Source of the DNA: Alistipes sp.
Lineage (GTDB): Bacteria > Bacteroidota > Bacteroidia > Bacteroidales > Rikenellaceae
Length of the DNA: 64,000 nucleotides
Direction of reading: 5' to 3'
NCBI GenBank assembly: GCA_022511345.1
Contig: JAFLRR010000003.1
Location: 99,577-163,576 of the forward strand
Shown: piece after piece, positions 49,816-59,709 of the stretch
Position numbering within the stretch: the stretch's first letter is position 1
How the letters are laid out: every line of letters begins with the position of its first letter
The notes under the pieces: generated by a model
Seen by the model: only the letters and a program-made list of their open reading frames with translations
Told to the model about the DNA's origin: nothing
Database searches by the model: none
Program-made: the position numbers and the translations under genes

Positions 49816-51528
49816 ATGAAGAAATTGCTGACATTCGCACTGTGTGCGACTCTGGTCGCAGGCGCAGCCGACTCCGAGGCCTGCACCAATTTCATAATCA
49901 CGCGCGGCGCGTCGACCGACGGCTCGATAATGGTGTCGTATGCCGCCGACTCGCATTCGCTCTACGGCGCTCTTTACCACTCGCCTGCCGGAAAATACAA
50001 AGCCGGCACGATGATGTCTGTCTATGAGTGGGACACGGGCCGCTATCTGCGCGAAATACCGCAGGCGGCGCAGACCTATTCGACCATAGGCAACATGAAC
50101 GAACACTCGCTCATAATCGGCGAGACCACCTTCGGCGGACGTCATGAGCTGGAGGATCCGACTGGCGGCATCGACTACGGTTCGCTGATATACATCACCC
50201 TCCAGCGCGCCCGCACGGCCCGCGAGGCCATCCAGACCATTGTTGCGCTGGCGAATGAATATGGATATGCTTCGTCGGGCGAGTCATTCTCGATTGCCGA
50301 CCAGAACGAGGCGTGGATTATGGAGCTCATAGGCAAAGGCTTTGAGGACGACGGCAATGGCAACAACCTGCGCAAAGGTATCGTATGGGTTGCGCGCCGC
50401 ATCCCCGACGGATATGTGTGCGCACATGCCAACCAGTCGCGTATCACGACTTTCCCAAAGAATGACCCCGAAAACTGCCTCTATGCTCCTGATGTGGTGG
50501 AGCTGGCCCGCAAGCTGGGTTACTACGAGGGTTCGGACGACGATTTCGACTTTGCCGAGGCTTATGCTCCTGGCGATTTCGGCACGGTGCGCGGTTGCGA
50601 TGCCCGCGTGTGGGCATTCTTCCGCACGGTGGCCGACGGTATGGATGAGTACGAGAAGTATGCGATGGGATATGACATGGGTCACCGCATGCCGCTGTGG
50701 GTGAAGCCCCGCACGAAGGTTTCGCCCAAGACCGTATTCGACTGCATGCGCGACCACTACGAGGGTACCCCTATGGATATGACCAAGGATTTGGGAGCCG
50801 GCGGACACAACCTGCCTTACCGCTGGCGTCCGATGGAGTTCGAGGTCGACGGCAAGAAGTATGTGAACGAGCGCGCCACGGCTACGCAGCAGACCGGTTT
50901 CTGGTTCGTGGCGCAGGCGCGTCCCGAACTGCCCGACTACATGGGTCTTCTGTGGTTCGGCGTGGATGATGCCGCCACGTCGTGCCTCACGCCGATTTTC
51001 TGCTGCACTGACCGCGTGCCCGAATGCTTCAGCGAGGATAACGGTTCGATGCTCGAATACTCGCCCACGTCGGCATTCTGGCTGTTCAACCGCGTCACGA
51101 ATTTTGCATACATGCGCTACGACATGATTTCAGCCGACATCCGCAAGGTGACCGACCAGTGGGAAAATTCACTGCTTAAACATTTCGCAAACGATGCCGA
51201 ACTGCTCTCGAAACCCGAAAAGAAGGTTCGCAAGCTGGTGAGCAATTTCTCATACGATGCGGCGCAGATGCTGTTCGAGCGCTGGCAGATGCTGGACCGA
51301 TACCTGTTGGTGAAATACGTCGACGGCAATGTGAAGAGCGAGCACGGCGATGTATTGTCGTTCCTCGACGGCAACTGCAAGACCAAGACGCCGCAAGGCT
51401 GGGCCAATTTCGTGACCAACGGTCACAACGACAAGATTCCGGGCAAGATTCAGTTCCCGGGCTACAACGAGAAGTGGAAGCGTGCCGTGGCGGCCGACAA
51501 CGGCGAAATACTTAAAGTTTTGGAATAG
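49816..51528 (+). CDS. Exported C69-family peptidase (dipeptidase-like Ntn hydrolase)
   Basis: The 570-aa protein has a signal peptide (MKKLLTFALCATLVAGAADS) followed by EACTNFIITRGASTDGS. In family C69 the catalytic nucleophile is the N-terminal Cys freed by processing, here Cys23 in ACTNF. Further family marks are GNMNEHSLIIGETTFGG, FSIADQNEAWIMELIG and a Lys/Arg-rich late region. It probably cleaves dipeptides in the periplasm. It starts after its own promoter, and lpd begins only 2 bases after its stop, an odd partnership of an exported peptidase with a cytoplasmic dehydrogenase. Confidence 0.9.
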   Translation: MKKLLTFALCATLVAGAADSEACTNFIITRGASTDGSIMVSYAADSHSLYGALYHSPAGKYKAGTMMSVYEWDTGRYLREIPQAAQTYSTIGNMNEHSLIIGETTFGGRHELEDPTGGIDYGSLIYITLQRARTAREAIQTIVALANEYGYASSGESFSIADQNEAWIMELIGKGFEDDGNGNNLRKGIVWVARRIPDGYVCAHANQSRITTFPKNDPENCLYAPDVVELARKLGYYEGSDDDFDFAEAYAPGDFGTVRGCDARVWAFFRTVADGMDEYEKYAMGYDMGHRMPLWVKPRTKVSPKTVFDCMRDHYEGTPMDMTKDLGAGGHNLPYRWRPMEFEVDGKKYVNERATATQQTGFWFVAQARPELPDYMGLLWFGVDDAATSCLTPIFCCTDRVPECFSEDNGSMLEYSPTSAFWLFNRVTNFAYMRYDMISADIRKVTDQWENSLLKHFANDAELLSKPEKKVRKLVSNFSYDAAQMLFERWQMLDRYLLVKYVDGNVKSEHGDVLSFLDGNCKTKTPQGWANFVTNGHNDKIPGKIQFPGYNEKWKRAVAADNGEILKVLE

Positions 51529-51530
51529 AT

Positions 51531-52904
51531 ATGAAATACGATGTTATAGTCATAGGCAGCGGCCCCGGCGGGTATGTGGCTGCCATCAGAGCTTCGCAGC
51601 TCGGAATGAAAGCGGCTGTCGTGGAGCGCGATGCTGTAGGCGGAGTGTGCCTCAACTGGGGTTGCATCCCGACCAAGGCGCTGTTGAAGAGCGCGCAGGT
51701 TTACAACTATTGCGCGAATGCGTCCCACTACGGCGTGGAGATTGCCGGCGACGTTAAGCCCGACTTTGCGAAGATTGTCGCACGGTCGCGCACCGTGGCC
51801 GATACGATGAGCAAGGGTGTGCAGTTCCTGCTCAAGAAGAACAATATCGACGTGCTGGCGGGTCATGGCAGAATCCTCGGCAAGGGTCGCGTGTCGGTCG
51901 ACGGCACGGAGTATGAGGCCGGCCATATCGTCATCGCCACGGGCGCCCGTCCGCGCGAGATGCCTTTCATGCCTATCGACGGCAAGCGCATCATATCGTC
52001 GCGCGAGGCGCTGGCATTGGCAGAGCTGCCGCAGTCGATGGTCGTGGTCGGTTCGGGAGCCATCGGCAGCGAGTTCGCATATCTGTATGCAACGCTCGGC
52101 GTTAAAGTGACAATCGTAGAGTATATGCCGCAGATAATGCCCCTCGAGGATGAGGAGGTGGCCAAGACCATGGAGCGCGCGTTCCGCAAACTGCGAGCTA
52201 CGGTGATGACATCGACCACCGTCAAGGCCGTGCGCACGACCGATGTCGGCTGCGAGGTCGACGTCGAAGGCAAGAAGGGCCTCGAGACTCTGACGGCCGA
52301 CATGGTGCTGTCGGCTGTCGGCATTCAGGCCAACATCGAGAATTTGGGACTTGAGGAGGCCGGCGTGGCTGTCGAACGCGGCAAAATCGTGGTCGACGAG
52401 TTTTATCGCACAAATGTCGAGGGTATCTACGCCATTGGCGATGTGATACCTACTCCGGCATTGGCTCATGTGGCTTCGGCCGAGGCGCTCTGCTGCGTCG
52501 ATGCCATAGCGGGTCAGAATCCTCTGCCAGTGGACTATTCGACCATTCCCTCGTGCGTATTCACTTCGCCCGAGGTGGCGTCGGTCGGCATGACAGAAAA
52601 GCAGGCGGCCGATGCCGGCATAGAGTATAAAGTGGGCCGCTTCCCGTTCACGGCATCGGGCAAGGCTACGGCTGCTGGCGACCGCGAGGGATTCGTGAAG
52701 CTGATATTCGACGCCGACGAAAAACTTATAGGTGCACATCTGGTCGGAGCCAATGTTACAGAAGTGCTCTCGGAACCTGCGCTGGCAAAACGCCTCGGAT
52801 TAAAGGCCCACGCCATGATCTCGGCCATACATGCCCACCCCACTATGTATGAAGGCGTTGCCGAAGCTGCCGAGGCAGCTGTCGGCAAGGCTGTGCATCT
52901 GTAG
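51531..52904 (+). CDS. lpdA: Dihydrolipoyl dehydrogenase
   Basis: The 457-aa flavoprotein has the FAD site VIVIGSGPGGYVAAIRASQLG, the redox disulphide GGVCLNWGCIPTKALL, an NAD(P) site VVVGSGAIGSEFAYLYATLG and the C-terminal His-Glu in HAHPTMYEGVAEAAEAA. As E3 it reoxidises lipoyl groups in 2-oxoacid dehydrogenases or the glycine cleavage system, but no E1, E2 or gcv genes are nearby. It is co-transcribed with the C69 peptidase gene and ends at a strong hairpin. Confidence 0.94.
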   Translation: MKYDVIVIGSGPGGYVAAIRASQLGMKAAVVERDAVGGVCLNWGCIPTKALLKSAQVYNYCANASHYGVEIAGDVKPDFAKIVARSRTVADTMSKGVQFLLKKNNIDVLAGHGRILGKGRVSVDGTEYEAGHIVIATGARPREMPFMPIDGKRIISSREALALAELPQSMVVVGSGAIGSEFAYLYATLGVKVTIVEYMPQIMPLEDEEVAKTMERAFRKLRATVMTSTTVKAVRTTDVGCEVDVEGKKGLETLTADMVLSAVGIQANIENLGLEEAGVAVERGKIVVDEFYRTNVEGIYAIGDVIPTPALAHVASAEALCCVDAIAGQNPLPVDYSTIPSCVFTSPEVASVGMTEKQAADAGIEYKVGRFPFTASGKATAAGDREGFVKLIFDADEKLIGAHLVGANVTEVLSEPALAKRLGLKAHAMISAIHAHPTMYEGVAEAAEAAVGKAVHL

Positions 52905-52923
52905 CATGGCGAGCATATAACGG

Positions 52924-52964
52924 CGAAGCCGGACGACAATCAAATCGTCCGGCTTCGTTTTTTT
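52924..52964. terminator. Strong bidirectional terminator
   Basis: CGAAGCCGGACGA (52924-52936) pairs perfectly with TCGTCCGGCTTCG (52945-52957), followed by seven T that also run into the stop codon of the convergent gene. Confidence 0.9.
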
Positions 52965-53379
52965 ATATCTCGAAATCCACTGATTCAAAGTCTTTGTAAT
53001 AGCGTCCGCGTTCGGCTGTAAATCGCAGAACGCAATAGTCCGGGTCGGTGACTCCGCCGCTGTAATACATCGTGTCGCCTTCGCGCCATATCAACTCTTT
53101 GCTGGCTGAGTCGGTCAGCACCTCCATGTATCCTGTCAGCATTACGCCGCGAAAAGTGCGCCGGTCGTAGAAATAGATGCAGGCGCGGCTGTCGCGCAGG
53201 TAGTGGCCGACACGCTTCGAGCTGGTGTTGGTGGTGAAATAGAATGTTTTGAGTCCTTCGCGAAGACGCGGTGCGAGCATGGCTTTTATACCAGGGAACC
53301 CGGCTTCGTCGACAGAACCTATGAGCGCCGTGTTCTGGCGGTCGACAAGGCGGATTACGGCTGTTTGGATATCTTGCAT
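52963..53379 (-). CDS. Pyridoxamine 5'-phosphate oxidase family (split-barrel flavin-binding) protein
   Basis: The 138-aa protein is a short split-barrel fold (RLREGLKTFYFTTNTSSKRVGHYLRDSRACIYFYD, shortened to TFYFTTNTSSKRVGHYL) typical of general-stress FMN-binding proteins. It lacks the substrate residues of true PdxH, so the reaction is unknown; flavin or F420-like cofactor binding is the family expectation. It is monocistronic, with a -7 element at 53399. Confidence 0.85.
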   Translation of the reverse strand: MQDIQTAVIRLVDRQNTALIGSVDEAGFPGIKAMLAPRLREGLKTFYFTTNTSSKRVGHYLRDSRACIYFYDRRTFRGVMLTGYMEVLTDSASKELIWREGDTMYYSGGVTDPDYCVLRFTAERGRYYKDFESVDFEI

Positions 53380-53398
53380 TGATGCTGTAGTTTTTATG

Positions 53399-53406
53399 CA
53401 AATATA
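53399..53406 (-). promoter_or_regulatory. -7 promoter element of the split-barrel gene
   Basis: On the minus strand TATATTTG lies 19 bases before the start codon. It lies 60 bases away from the divergent gyrB promoter -7 box. Confidence 0.6.
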
Positions 53407-53441
53407 GCATTTGCCGTCCGGAAAATGTGCTGTCGGGGCTT

Positions 53442-53473
53442 GTTGCTTTATTGGAAAATTGTTCGTATATTTG
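53442..53473 (+). promoter_or_regulatory. Promoter of gyrB
   Basis: GTTG (53442-53445), a 20-bp spacer and TATATTTG (53466-53473). The start point near 53479 selects the ATG at 53508 rather than the upstream in-frame ATG at 53427. Confidence 0.7.
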
Positions 53474-53507
53474 TACGTTTAATCAGACACAACGTGTAAT
53501 TATCGAT

Positions 53508-55466
53508 ATGAGTACCGAACAGGAAAACATCAAAAGGCAGGAAGAGGAGTATTCCGCCTCTAACATTCAGGTTCTTGAAGGACTGGAGGCTGTACGTAAG
53601 CGCCCCGCAATGTACATCGGCGACATAGGCGAAAAGGGTCTCCATCATCTGGTGTACGAGGTGGTCGACAACTCGATAGACGAGGCTCTGGCCGGATTCT
53701 GCTCTGACATACAGGTTACAGTAAACGAAGACAACTCGATAACGGTAAGCGACAACGGCCGCGGTATTCCGACCGACTTTCACGAAAAAGAGGGCAAGTC
53801 GGCCCTCGAGGTCGTGCTGACGGTACTGCATGCCGGCGGTAAGTTCGACAAGGGCAGCTACAAGGTCTCTGGCGGTCTGCACGGCGTGGGCGTATCGTGT
53901 GTAAATGCGCTTTCGACGCTGCTGATTGCAGAGATACACCGCGAGGGCAAGATATTCCGCCAGACCTACAGCCGCGGCGTGCCCACCTCTCCGGTCGAGA
54001 TTGTCGGCCAGTGCACTGATCGCGGAACGACTATAACTTTCAAGCCCGACGGTTCGATTTTCACGCACACCACCGAATACAAATACGACATCCTTGCCAA
54101 CCGTCTGCGCGAGCTGGCGTTCCTGAACAAGGGCATCCACCTGACACTGACGGACAAGCGCGCCAAGGACGATGCCGGAGAGTATCTTTCGGAGCATTTC
54201 TATTCGGAAGATGGCCTGAAGGAGTTCGTCCGCTATCTGGACGAGACGCGCGGCGAGCCTATCACCGAGTCGATAATCTATCTGGACACCGAGCGCAACG
54301 GCGTGCCTGTGGAGGTGGCTATGCAGTACAATGTCTCCTACTCGGAGAACGTACACTCCTACGTAAACAACATCAACACCATAGAAGGCGGTACGCACCT
54401 TACTGGTTTCCGCCGTGCACTGACCCGCACGCTGAAGAAGTATGCCGAGGATTCGGGCCTGCTCTCGAAGCTGAAGGTCGAAATCAGCGGCGATGACTTC
54501 CGCGAAGGTCTGACGGCCGTAATTTCGGTTAAGGTCGCCGAGCCGCAGTTCGAGGGTCAGACAAAAACCAAACTGGGTAACGACGAGGTGTCGGCCGCTG
54601 TGGATTCGGCCGTGTCGCAGGCGCTGACGAACTATCTTGAGGAGAATCCGAGAGATGCTCGCGCTATCGTGGACAAGGTCGTGCTGGCGGCTCAGGCCCG
54701 TCATGCGGCACGCAAGGCCCGTGAGGCCGTACAGCGCAAGACGGTGCTTTCGGGCGCCGGAATGCCCGGTAAACTGGCCGACTGCTCCACCCGCGACCGC
54801 TCGATTGCCGAGATATTCTTCGTCGAGGGAGACTCGGCAGGCGGTACGGCCAAGCAGGGCCGCGACCGCGTGTTCCAGGCCATCATGCCGCTGCGAGGCA
54901 AGATTCTGAATGTCGAGAAGGCTCAGGAGCACAAGATGTGGGACAACGAGGAGATTCGCAACATGTTCACCGCGCTGGGCGTCAAAATCGGCACCGAGGA
55001 GGATTCCAAGGCGCTGAACCTTTCGGGATTGCGCTACGACAAGATAATCATCATGACCGATGCCGATGTCGACGGAAGCCACATCGCCACGCTGATGCTT
55101 ACGTTCTTCTTCCGCAAGATGCGCGAGCTTATAGAGAATGGCCATGTCTATCTGGCTACCCCGCCGCTCTACCGCGTATACAAGGGCAAGAAAGAGGAGT
55201 ACTGCTATCTCGACGAGGAGCTTAGCGCGCTGCTCGAGACCTTCGGCCAGGGTGCCAAGGTTCAGCGGTACAAAGGTCTTGGCGAGATGAATGCCGAGCA
55301 GCTTTGGGATACTACGATGAATCCCGAGAAGCGCACGCTTCATCAGGTGACCATCGAAAATGCTGCCGAGGCCGACCGAGTGTTCTCGATGCTGATGGGC
55401 GATGAGGTTCCTCCCCGCCGCGAGTTCATCGAGAAGAACGCTCATTACGCGAATATCGACGCATAA
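53508..55466 (+). CDS. gyrB: DNA gyrase subunit B
   Basis: The 652-aa ATPase subunit of gyrase has GHKL motifs (HLVYEVVDNSIDEALAGFC, SDNGRGIPTD, GGLHGVGVSCVNALS), the transducer domain, and the TOPRIM motif FVEGDSAGGTAKQGRDR plus the metal site TDADVDGSHI. The C-terminal end KNAHYANIDA is like that of Bacteroidetes GyrB. ParE is less likely because of that ending. It supplies ATP-driven negative supercoiling. It is followed by its own terminator. Confidence 0.95.
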   Translation: MSTEQENIKRQEEEYSASNIQVLEGLEAVRKRPAMYIGDIGEKGLHHLVYEVVDNSIDEALAGFCSDIQVTVNEDNSITVSDNGRGIPTDFHEKEGKSALEVVLTVLHAGGKFDKGSYKVSGGLHGVGVSCVNALSTLLIAEIHREGKIFRQTYSRGVPTSPVEIVGQCTDRGTTITFKPDGSIFTHTTEYKYDILANRLRELAFLNKGIHLTLTDKRAKDDAGEYLSEHFYSEDGLKEFVRYLDETRGEPITESIIYLDTERNGVPVEVAMQYNVSYSENVHSYVNNINTIEGGTHLTGFRRALTRTLKKYAEDSGLLSKLKVEISGDDFREGLTAVISVKVAEPQFEGQTKTKLGNDEVSAAVDSAVSQALTNYLEENPRDARAIVDKVVLAAQARHAARKAREAVQRKTVLSGAGMPGKLADCSTRDRSIAEIFFVEGDSAGGTAKQGRDRVFQAIMPLRGKILNVEKAQEHKMWDNEEIRNMFTALGVKIGTEEDSKALNLSGLRYDKIIIMTDADVDGSHIATLMLTFFFRKMRELIENGHVYLATPPLYRVYKGKKEEYCYLDEELSALLETFGQGAKVQRYKGLGEMNAEQLWDTTMNPEKRTLHQVTIENAAEADRVFSMLMGDEVPPRREFIEKNAHYANIDA

Positions 55467-55474
55467 ACAAATGC

Positions 55475-55508
55475 GGAGGGTTGCCGGCTGCGGCAATCCT
55501 CCTTTTTT
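55475..55508 (+). terminator. Terminator of gyrB
   Basis: GGAGGGTTGCCG (55475-55486) pairs with CGGCAATCCTCC (55491-55502), with one G-T wobble and a 4-base loop, then six T. Confidence 0.85.
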
Positions 55509-55549
55509 AATACGATAAACAACGAATCGACCTAAACTGAACAAAAGCT

Positions 55550-56170
55550 ATGGAGGTAACGGTAATCGGAGTTGCAGGCGGAACTGGATCCGGCAAGAGC
55601 ACGCTGGTCAAGCGTCTGCAGGAGGCTTTCAAAGGCGACGATGTATCCACGCTGTGTCATGACTATTATTACAAGGCGCACACCGAACTGACTTACGAGG
55701 AGCGGACCAAACTGAACTACGACCATCCGCAGGCGTTCGATACCGACATGTTGGTGGAGCACGTCAGAGCGTTGAAAAACAACGTTCCTATCGAGCATCC
55801 GGTCTATTCGTTCGTCGACCACAACCGGTTGCCTGAAAAGGTGCTGGTCAAGCCGTCGCGCGTGCTGATTATCGACGGCATCCTGATATTCGAAAACAAG
55901 GAGCTGCGCGATTTGATGGATATTAAAGTGTTCGTCGATACCGATGCAGATATACGTCTGGCTCGCAGAATATTGCGCGACGTGTGCGACCGCGGGCGCA
56001 CGATGCAGTCCGTAATCTCGCAGTATACCGGTACGGTTAAGCCGATGCACGAGGAGTTTGTCGAGCCTTCGAAGAAGTATGCCGATGTGATCATCCCCGA
56101 GGGCGGTTTCAACTCGGTGGCAGTGGCCATGCTCATCCAGAACATACGCTCGCTTATAGAGGGCAGATAA
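55550..56170 (+). CDS. udk: Uridine kinase
   Basis: The 206-aa kinase has P-loop GVAGGTGSGKSTLVKRL, the lid/substrate region CHDYYYKAHTELTYEERTKLNYDHP (shortened to DYYYKAHTELTYEER) and LIIDGILIFENKEL. It phosphorylates uridine and cytidine to UMP and CMP in salvage. It has its own terminator and converges with mutS. Confidence 0.94.
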   Translation: MEVTVIGVAGGTGSGKSTLVKRLQEAFKGDDVSTLCHDYYYKAHTELTYEERTKLNYDHPQAFDTDMLVEHVRALKNNVPIEHPVYSFVDHNRLPEKVLVKPSRVLIIDGILIFENKELRDLMDIKVFVDTDADIRLARRILRDVCDRGRTMQSVISQYTGTVKPMHEEFVEPSKKYADVIIPEGGFNSVAVAMLIQNIRSLIEGR

Positions 56171-56192
56171 ATCGCAAGTTCGGATAATTCGA

Positions 56193-56226
56193 GCGGCGGA
56201 ATCCTTTCGGGTCCCGCCGCCTTTTT
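56193..56226. terminator. Terminator between udk and mutS
   Basis: GCGGCGGAATCC (56193-56204) pairs with GGGTCCCGCCGC (56209-56220), with one mismatch and one wobble, then a T-run. On the minus strand there are few T after the stem, so it mainly serves udk. Confidence 0.7.
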
Positions 56227-56236
56227 ATTGAGATGG

Positions 56237-58927
56237 CTAAATGCCTGTTATCTTCTTTATCTCGTTCAGGATATTCAGAGCCTCGATTGGGGTCAGCGAG
56301 TTGATGTCGAGATTGCGGATCCTGTCTCTGATTTGTACCAGCACCGGGTCATCGAGTTTGAACATCGACAGCTGCATGCCGGCTGTAGCCGACTCGGGCG
56401 TCTCGGCGGCCTCGCGCACCGACGATGCCGTCGGGTTGCGCTTGCGCCTGGGCGTGCGGCTCGGGACTATCTCGTTGTTGCCGTAGACAAGCTCGAGATT
56501 TTTGAGTATCTCCTCGGCGCGCTCCACGACGGCTGCAGGCATGCCGGCCATGCGTGCTACATGTATACCGAACGAATGTTCGGTGCCGCCGCGCACGAGT
56601 TTTCGCAGAAAGACTATGGTGTTGTTTATCTCTTTGACGCTCACATGGTAGTTTTTTACGCGCGGGAACATGCGTTCCATTTCGTTGAGTTCGTGATAGT
56701 GAGTGGCAAAGAGCGTCTTGGCTCGCGCCGACGGGTGGTTGTGCAGGTACTCGACCATGGCCCAGGCTATGGATATGCCGTCGTAGGTGCTCGTGCCGCG
56801 GCCAATCTCGTCGAGCAGGACGATGCTGCGGTCGGAGATGTTGTTAAGGATGCTTGCCGACTCGAGCATCTCGACCATGAATGTGGATTCGCCCTGCGAG
56901 ATGTTGTCCGAAGCTCCCACGCGGGTGAATATCTTGTCGACGACGCCTATGTGGGCCGATTCGGCCGGTACGAACGAACCGATTTGCGCCATGAGTATTA
57001 TCAGTGCCGTTTGGCGCAGCAGTGCCGACTTACCGGACATGTTGGGGCCGGTAATCATGACTATTTGCTGCTCGCTGTCGTCGAGCGTTATGTCGTTGGG
57101 GACGTATCGCTCTCCTACCGGCATGAGAGTCTCTATTACCGGATGGCGTCCCTGCCTTATCTCGATGCGCTTGCCATTGTCGAGCACCGGGCGCACATAG
57201 CGGCGCTCGCGGGCCATGCGTGCAAACGACAGCAGACAGTCGAGCCGAGCCACGGCCGCGGCATCGCGCCGCATGTCGGCCAGCGACTCGGATACGAACG
57301 AGATTATTTGGTTGTAGATTCGCATCTCGATGGCCAGCACACGCTCCTCGGCCCCGAGAATCTTCTCCTCATACTCCTTGAGCTCCTCGGTGACGTAACG
57401 CTCGGCGTTGGTCAGCGTCTGCTTGCGTATCCACGACTCTGGCACCTTGTCCTTGTGGGTGTTGCGCACCTCTATATAATATCCGAAGACATTGTTGTAG
57501 CTTATCTTGAGCGAAGGTATGCCGGTGCGCTCGCTCTCGCGTTGCTGTATCTGAGTCAGCACATCGCGGCCGTGGAGCGCTATGCGGCGCAGGTCGTCGA
57601 GCTCGGCATCCACGCCGTCGGCTATGACACCGCCCTTCTGAATCTGGTTGTTGGCCGGGTCGGGCCACAGGTCGCTTGCCAGACGGTCGCGAACGGCCGT
57701 GAGAGGGTCGAGCCGCGAGGCTACGTCGTGCAGACCGTCGTGGTCGGTGGATTCGAGCAGGGCCTTGAGGTGTCCGATTGCCGTGAGCGAATTTTTGAGC
57801 TGAACCAGTTCGCGCGGCAGCACTCGCCCGGCTGCTATCCTCGAACCTATGCGCTCCATGTCTCCCACCAGGCTCGTCTGCTCGGCGATGGCGTCGGCAA
57901 GTTCGGTGTCGGCCGATAGCTTCTCGACGACATCCTGACGGGCGGCGATACGGGCCGTATCTTTCAGCGGCAGAGCTATCCAGCGCTTGAGCAGGCGGCC
58001 TCCCATAGGTGTCAGCGTGCGGTCTATGACGTCGGCGAAGCCGCAGCGTTCGCGCGACGAGTTGGAAGAGAATAGTTCGAGGTTGCGTATGGTGAATTTG
58101 TCTATCCACACATAGTCGTCGCTGTCTATGCGCGAGATTGATGTTATGTGCCCTATGTTGCGATGCTCGGTGAATTCGAGGTAGTATAGTATGGCGCCGG
58201 CAGCTGATATTCCGCTCGAGAACTCTTCTATGCCGAAGCCCTTGAGCGACTGCGTCCGGAACTGTTTGCAGAGTTTGTCGCGGTTGATGTCTTCTGAGAA
58301 GACCCACTCGTCGAGGCGGTATGTGTAGAACTTGCCGCCGAAGGAGTCGGAGAATCTGTCCTCGAAGCCGCGCTGGTAGATTATCTCCTTTGGCGCCAGG
58401 TTCGAGAGCAGTTTGTCGACATACGCGTCGGAACCCTCGGCTATGTAAAATTCACCGGTGGAAATGTCCAGAAAAGCAGCGCCGGTCGATGTGCGTCCGA
58501 AAAAGACCGATGCCAGCCATGTGTTCTCCTTGTTGGTGAGGATGTTGTCGCCAAGAACCACACCGGGGGTCACGAGTTCGATGACTCCCCTCTTGACCAG
58601 GCCTTTGACGGTCTTGGGGTCTTCGAGCTGCTCGCATATGGCGACGCGCTCGCCGGCACGCACCAGCTTCGGCAGGTATGTGTCGACTGCATGGTATGGA
58701 AAACCGGCGAGTTCGACATATGAAGCCGCTCCGTTTGCACGACGCGTGAGTGTTATGCCGAGAATGCCGCTGGCCTTGATGGCATCTTCGCCGAATGTCT
58801 CATAAAAGTCACCTACTCTGAATAGCAGTATGGCATCGGGATGCACGGCCTTGACGGCGTAATACTGCTTCATCAGAGGAGTCTCGACATATTTTTTTTC
58901 ACTCTTTTTCTGTGAAGTGTCTTCCAT
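56237..58927 (-). CDS. mutS: DNA mismatch repair protein MutS
   Basis: The 896-aa protein has the N-terminal mismatch-binding Phe in [16 protein letters not shown] (the F-x-E wedge), the connector, lever and clamp domains, and the ATPase core: Walker [16 protein letters not shown]-motif [10 protein letters not shown], and Walker [15 protein letters not shown]. The C-terminal helix-turn-helix is present. It starts mismatch repair with MutL (not in this window). A promoter upstream (58948-58978) leaves a short leader. Confidence 0.96.
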   Translation of the reverse strand: MEDTSQKKSEKKYVETPLMKQYYAVKAVHPDAILLFRVGDFYETFGEDAIKASGILGITLTRRANGAASYVELAGFPYHAVDTYLPKLVRAGERVAICEQLEDPKTVKGLVKRGVIELVTPGVVLGDNILTNKENTWLASVFFGRTSTGAAFLDISTGEFYIAEGSDAYVDKLLSNLAPKEIIYQRGFEDRFSDSFGGKFYTYRLDEWVFSEDINRDKLCKQFRTQSLKGFGIEEFSSGISAAGAILYYLEFTEHRNIGHITSISRIDSDDYVWIDKFTIRNLELFSSNSSRERCGFADVIDRTLTPMGGRLLKRWIALPLKDTARIAARQDVVEKLSADTELADAIAEQTSLVGDMERIGSRIAAGRVLPRELVQLKNSLTAIGHLKALLESTDHDGLHDVASRLDPLTAVRDRLASDLWPDPANNQIQKGGVIADGVDAELDDLRRIALHGRDVLTQIQQRESERTGIPSLKISYNNVFGYYIEVRNTHKDKVPESWIRKQTLTNAERYVTEELKEYEEKILGAEERVLAIEMRIYNQIISFVSESLADMRRDAAAVARLDCLLSFARMARERRYVRPVLDNGKRIEIRQGRHPVIETLMPVGERYVPNDITLDDSEQQIVMITGPNMSGKSALLRQTALIILMAQIGSFVPAESAHIGVVDKIFTRVGASDNISQGESTFMVEMLESASILNNISDRSIVLLDEIGRGTSTYDGISIAWAMVEYLHNHPSARAKTLFATHYHELNEMERMFPRVKNYHVSVKEINNTIVFLRKLVRGGTEHSFGIHVARMAGMPAAVVERAEEILKNLELVYGNNEIVPSRTPRRKRNPTASSVREAAETPESATAGMQLSMFKLDDPVLVQIRDRIRNLDINSLTPIEALNILNEIKKITGI

Positions 58928-58947
58928 TGTCGTTCGGTTGATTCGTG

Positions 58948-58978
58948 CAAAAGTAACGAAAAAAGAGCGAGAATAAAA
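58948..58978 (-). promoter_or_regulatory. Promoter of mutS
   Basis: On the minus strand TTTA (58975-58978), a 19-bp spacer and TACTTTTG (58948-58955), with one base changed from the consensus in the -33 box. The leader would be about 15 bases. Confidence 0.7.
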
Positions 58979-59100
58979 GCCTTTACGAAGGTTTTTTATC
59001 CTTTTAGCGAGTGCCTTGGCTGAAAGAGCAGACTCCGGAATGAGTACGCGTGAAATGGCGCGAACTTCCGATACTGCGCAGTGGCGACAGCTGCATGGAG

Positions 59101-59709
59101 CTACAGCACTCCCGTAGCGGCGAACATCCGGGCGTAGTATTCAGCCTTCTTTTCAAGTGCGAGCGGATAGGCGCGCGACGATGAGGGCATGCGCCACAGC
59201 TGCATCTTTCGGCTCTCGAAATCAAATTCGACATACCCGCCGATTTTTGGATAGGCCAGAGCCTGCTTGCCGAGCGAGCTGAGAACCGTTTCGGCTGCCT
59301 TTTCACCCGTTACGACAATGGCCCGACAGTCGGGAATGCGGCGCAGCAGAGTCCCGATGTCGGTAGCCTCCACTACCTCCAGAAACTTGTCCGAAGCGTT
59401 GTCCTTGAGTCGCCGGACTGCTACAGCCGTGTCGTAGAGCGCTATTGCGCGATTTGTGCAGAACTCGATTATGCGGCTGCGGTCGAAACGGCGCGCAGAG
59501 CCGTCGACGAAACAGTTCTTGTCCTTGAAAAATATCAGGCCCATTATGCGCCACATGTCGTTGATGAAATTCGGATAGAAGAACTCCATCGACCAGCGTT
59601 CGCGCTTGGGCGGGAAGCTGCCGAGCATCAAAACACGAGCGCCTTCGGGCAGGAAAGGCTCGAGCGGGTGGCGTTCGGCGGTGATATTGCTGCGGGAGAG
59701 GTTATTCAT
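59101..59709 (-). CDS. Uracil-DNA glycosylase superfamily protein
   Basis: The 202-aa protein has the fold pattern of mismatch-type uracil-DNA glycosylases: [22 protein letters not shown], where GSFPP occupies the place of the uracil-binding GxxPG motif, [24 protein letters not shown] and [12 protein letters not shown], where a conserved PSSS-type motif is expected. This suits a Mug/DUF-type glycosylase that removes uracil or damaged bases. The first base of its start codon at 59709 overlaps the helicase gene by 8 bases, so the two are coupled. Confidence 0.75.
   Translation of the reverse strand: MNNLSRSNITAERHPLEPFLPEGARVLMLGSFPPKRERWSMEFFYPNFINDMWRIMGLIFFKDKNCFVDGSARRFDRSRIIEFCTNRAIALYDTAVAVRRLKDNASDKFLEVVEATDIGTLLRRIPDCRAIVVTGEKAAETVLSSLGKQALAYPKIGGYVEFDFESRKMQLWRMPSSSRAYPLALEKKAEYYARMFAATGVL

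Noticed and set aside
53448..55544. 698-codon minus-strand ORF opposite gyrB
   Set aside because: Fully covered by gyrB, whose motifs are unmistakable; composition is Leu/Arg/His-rich shadow type.
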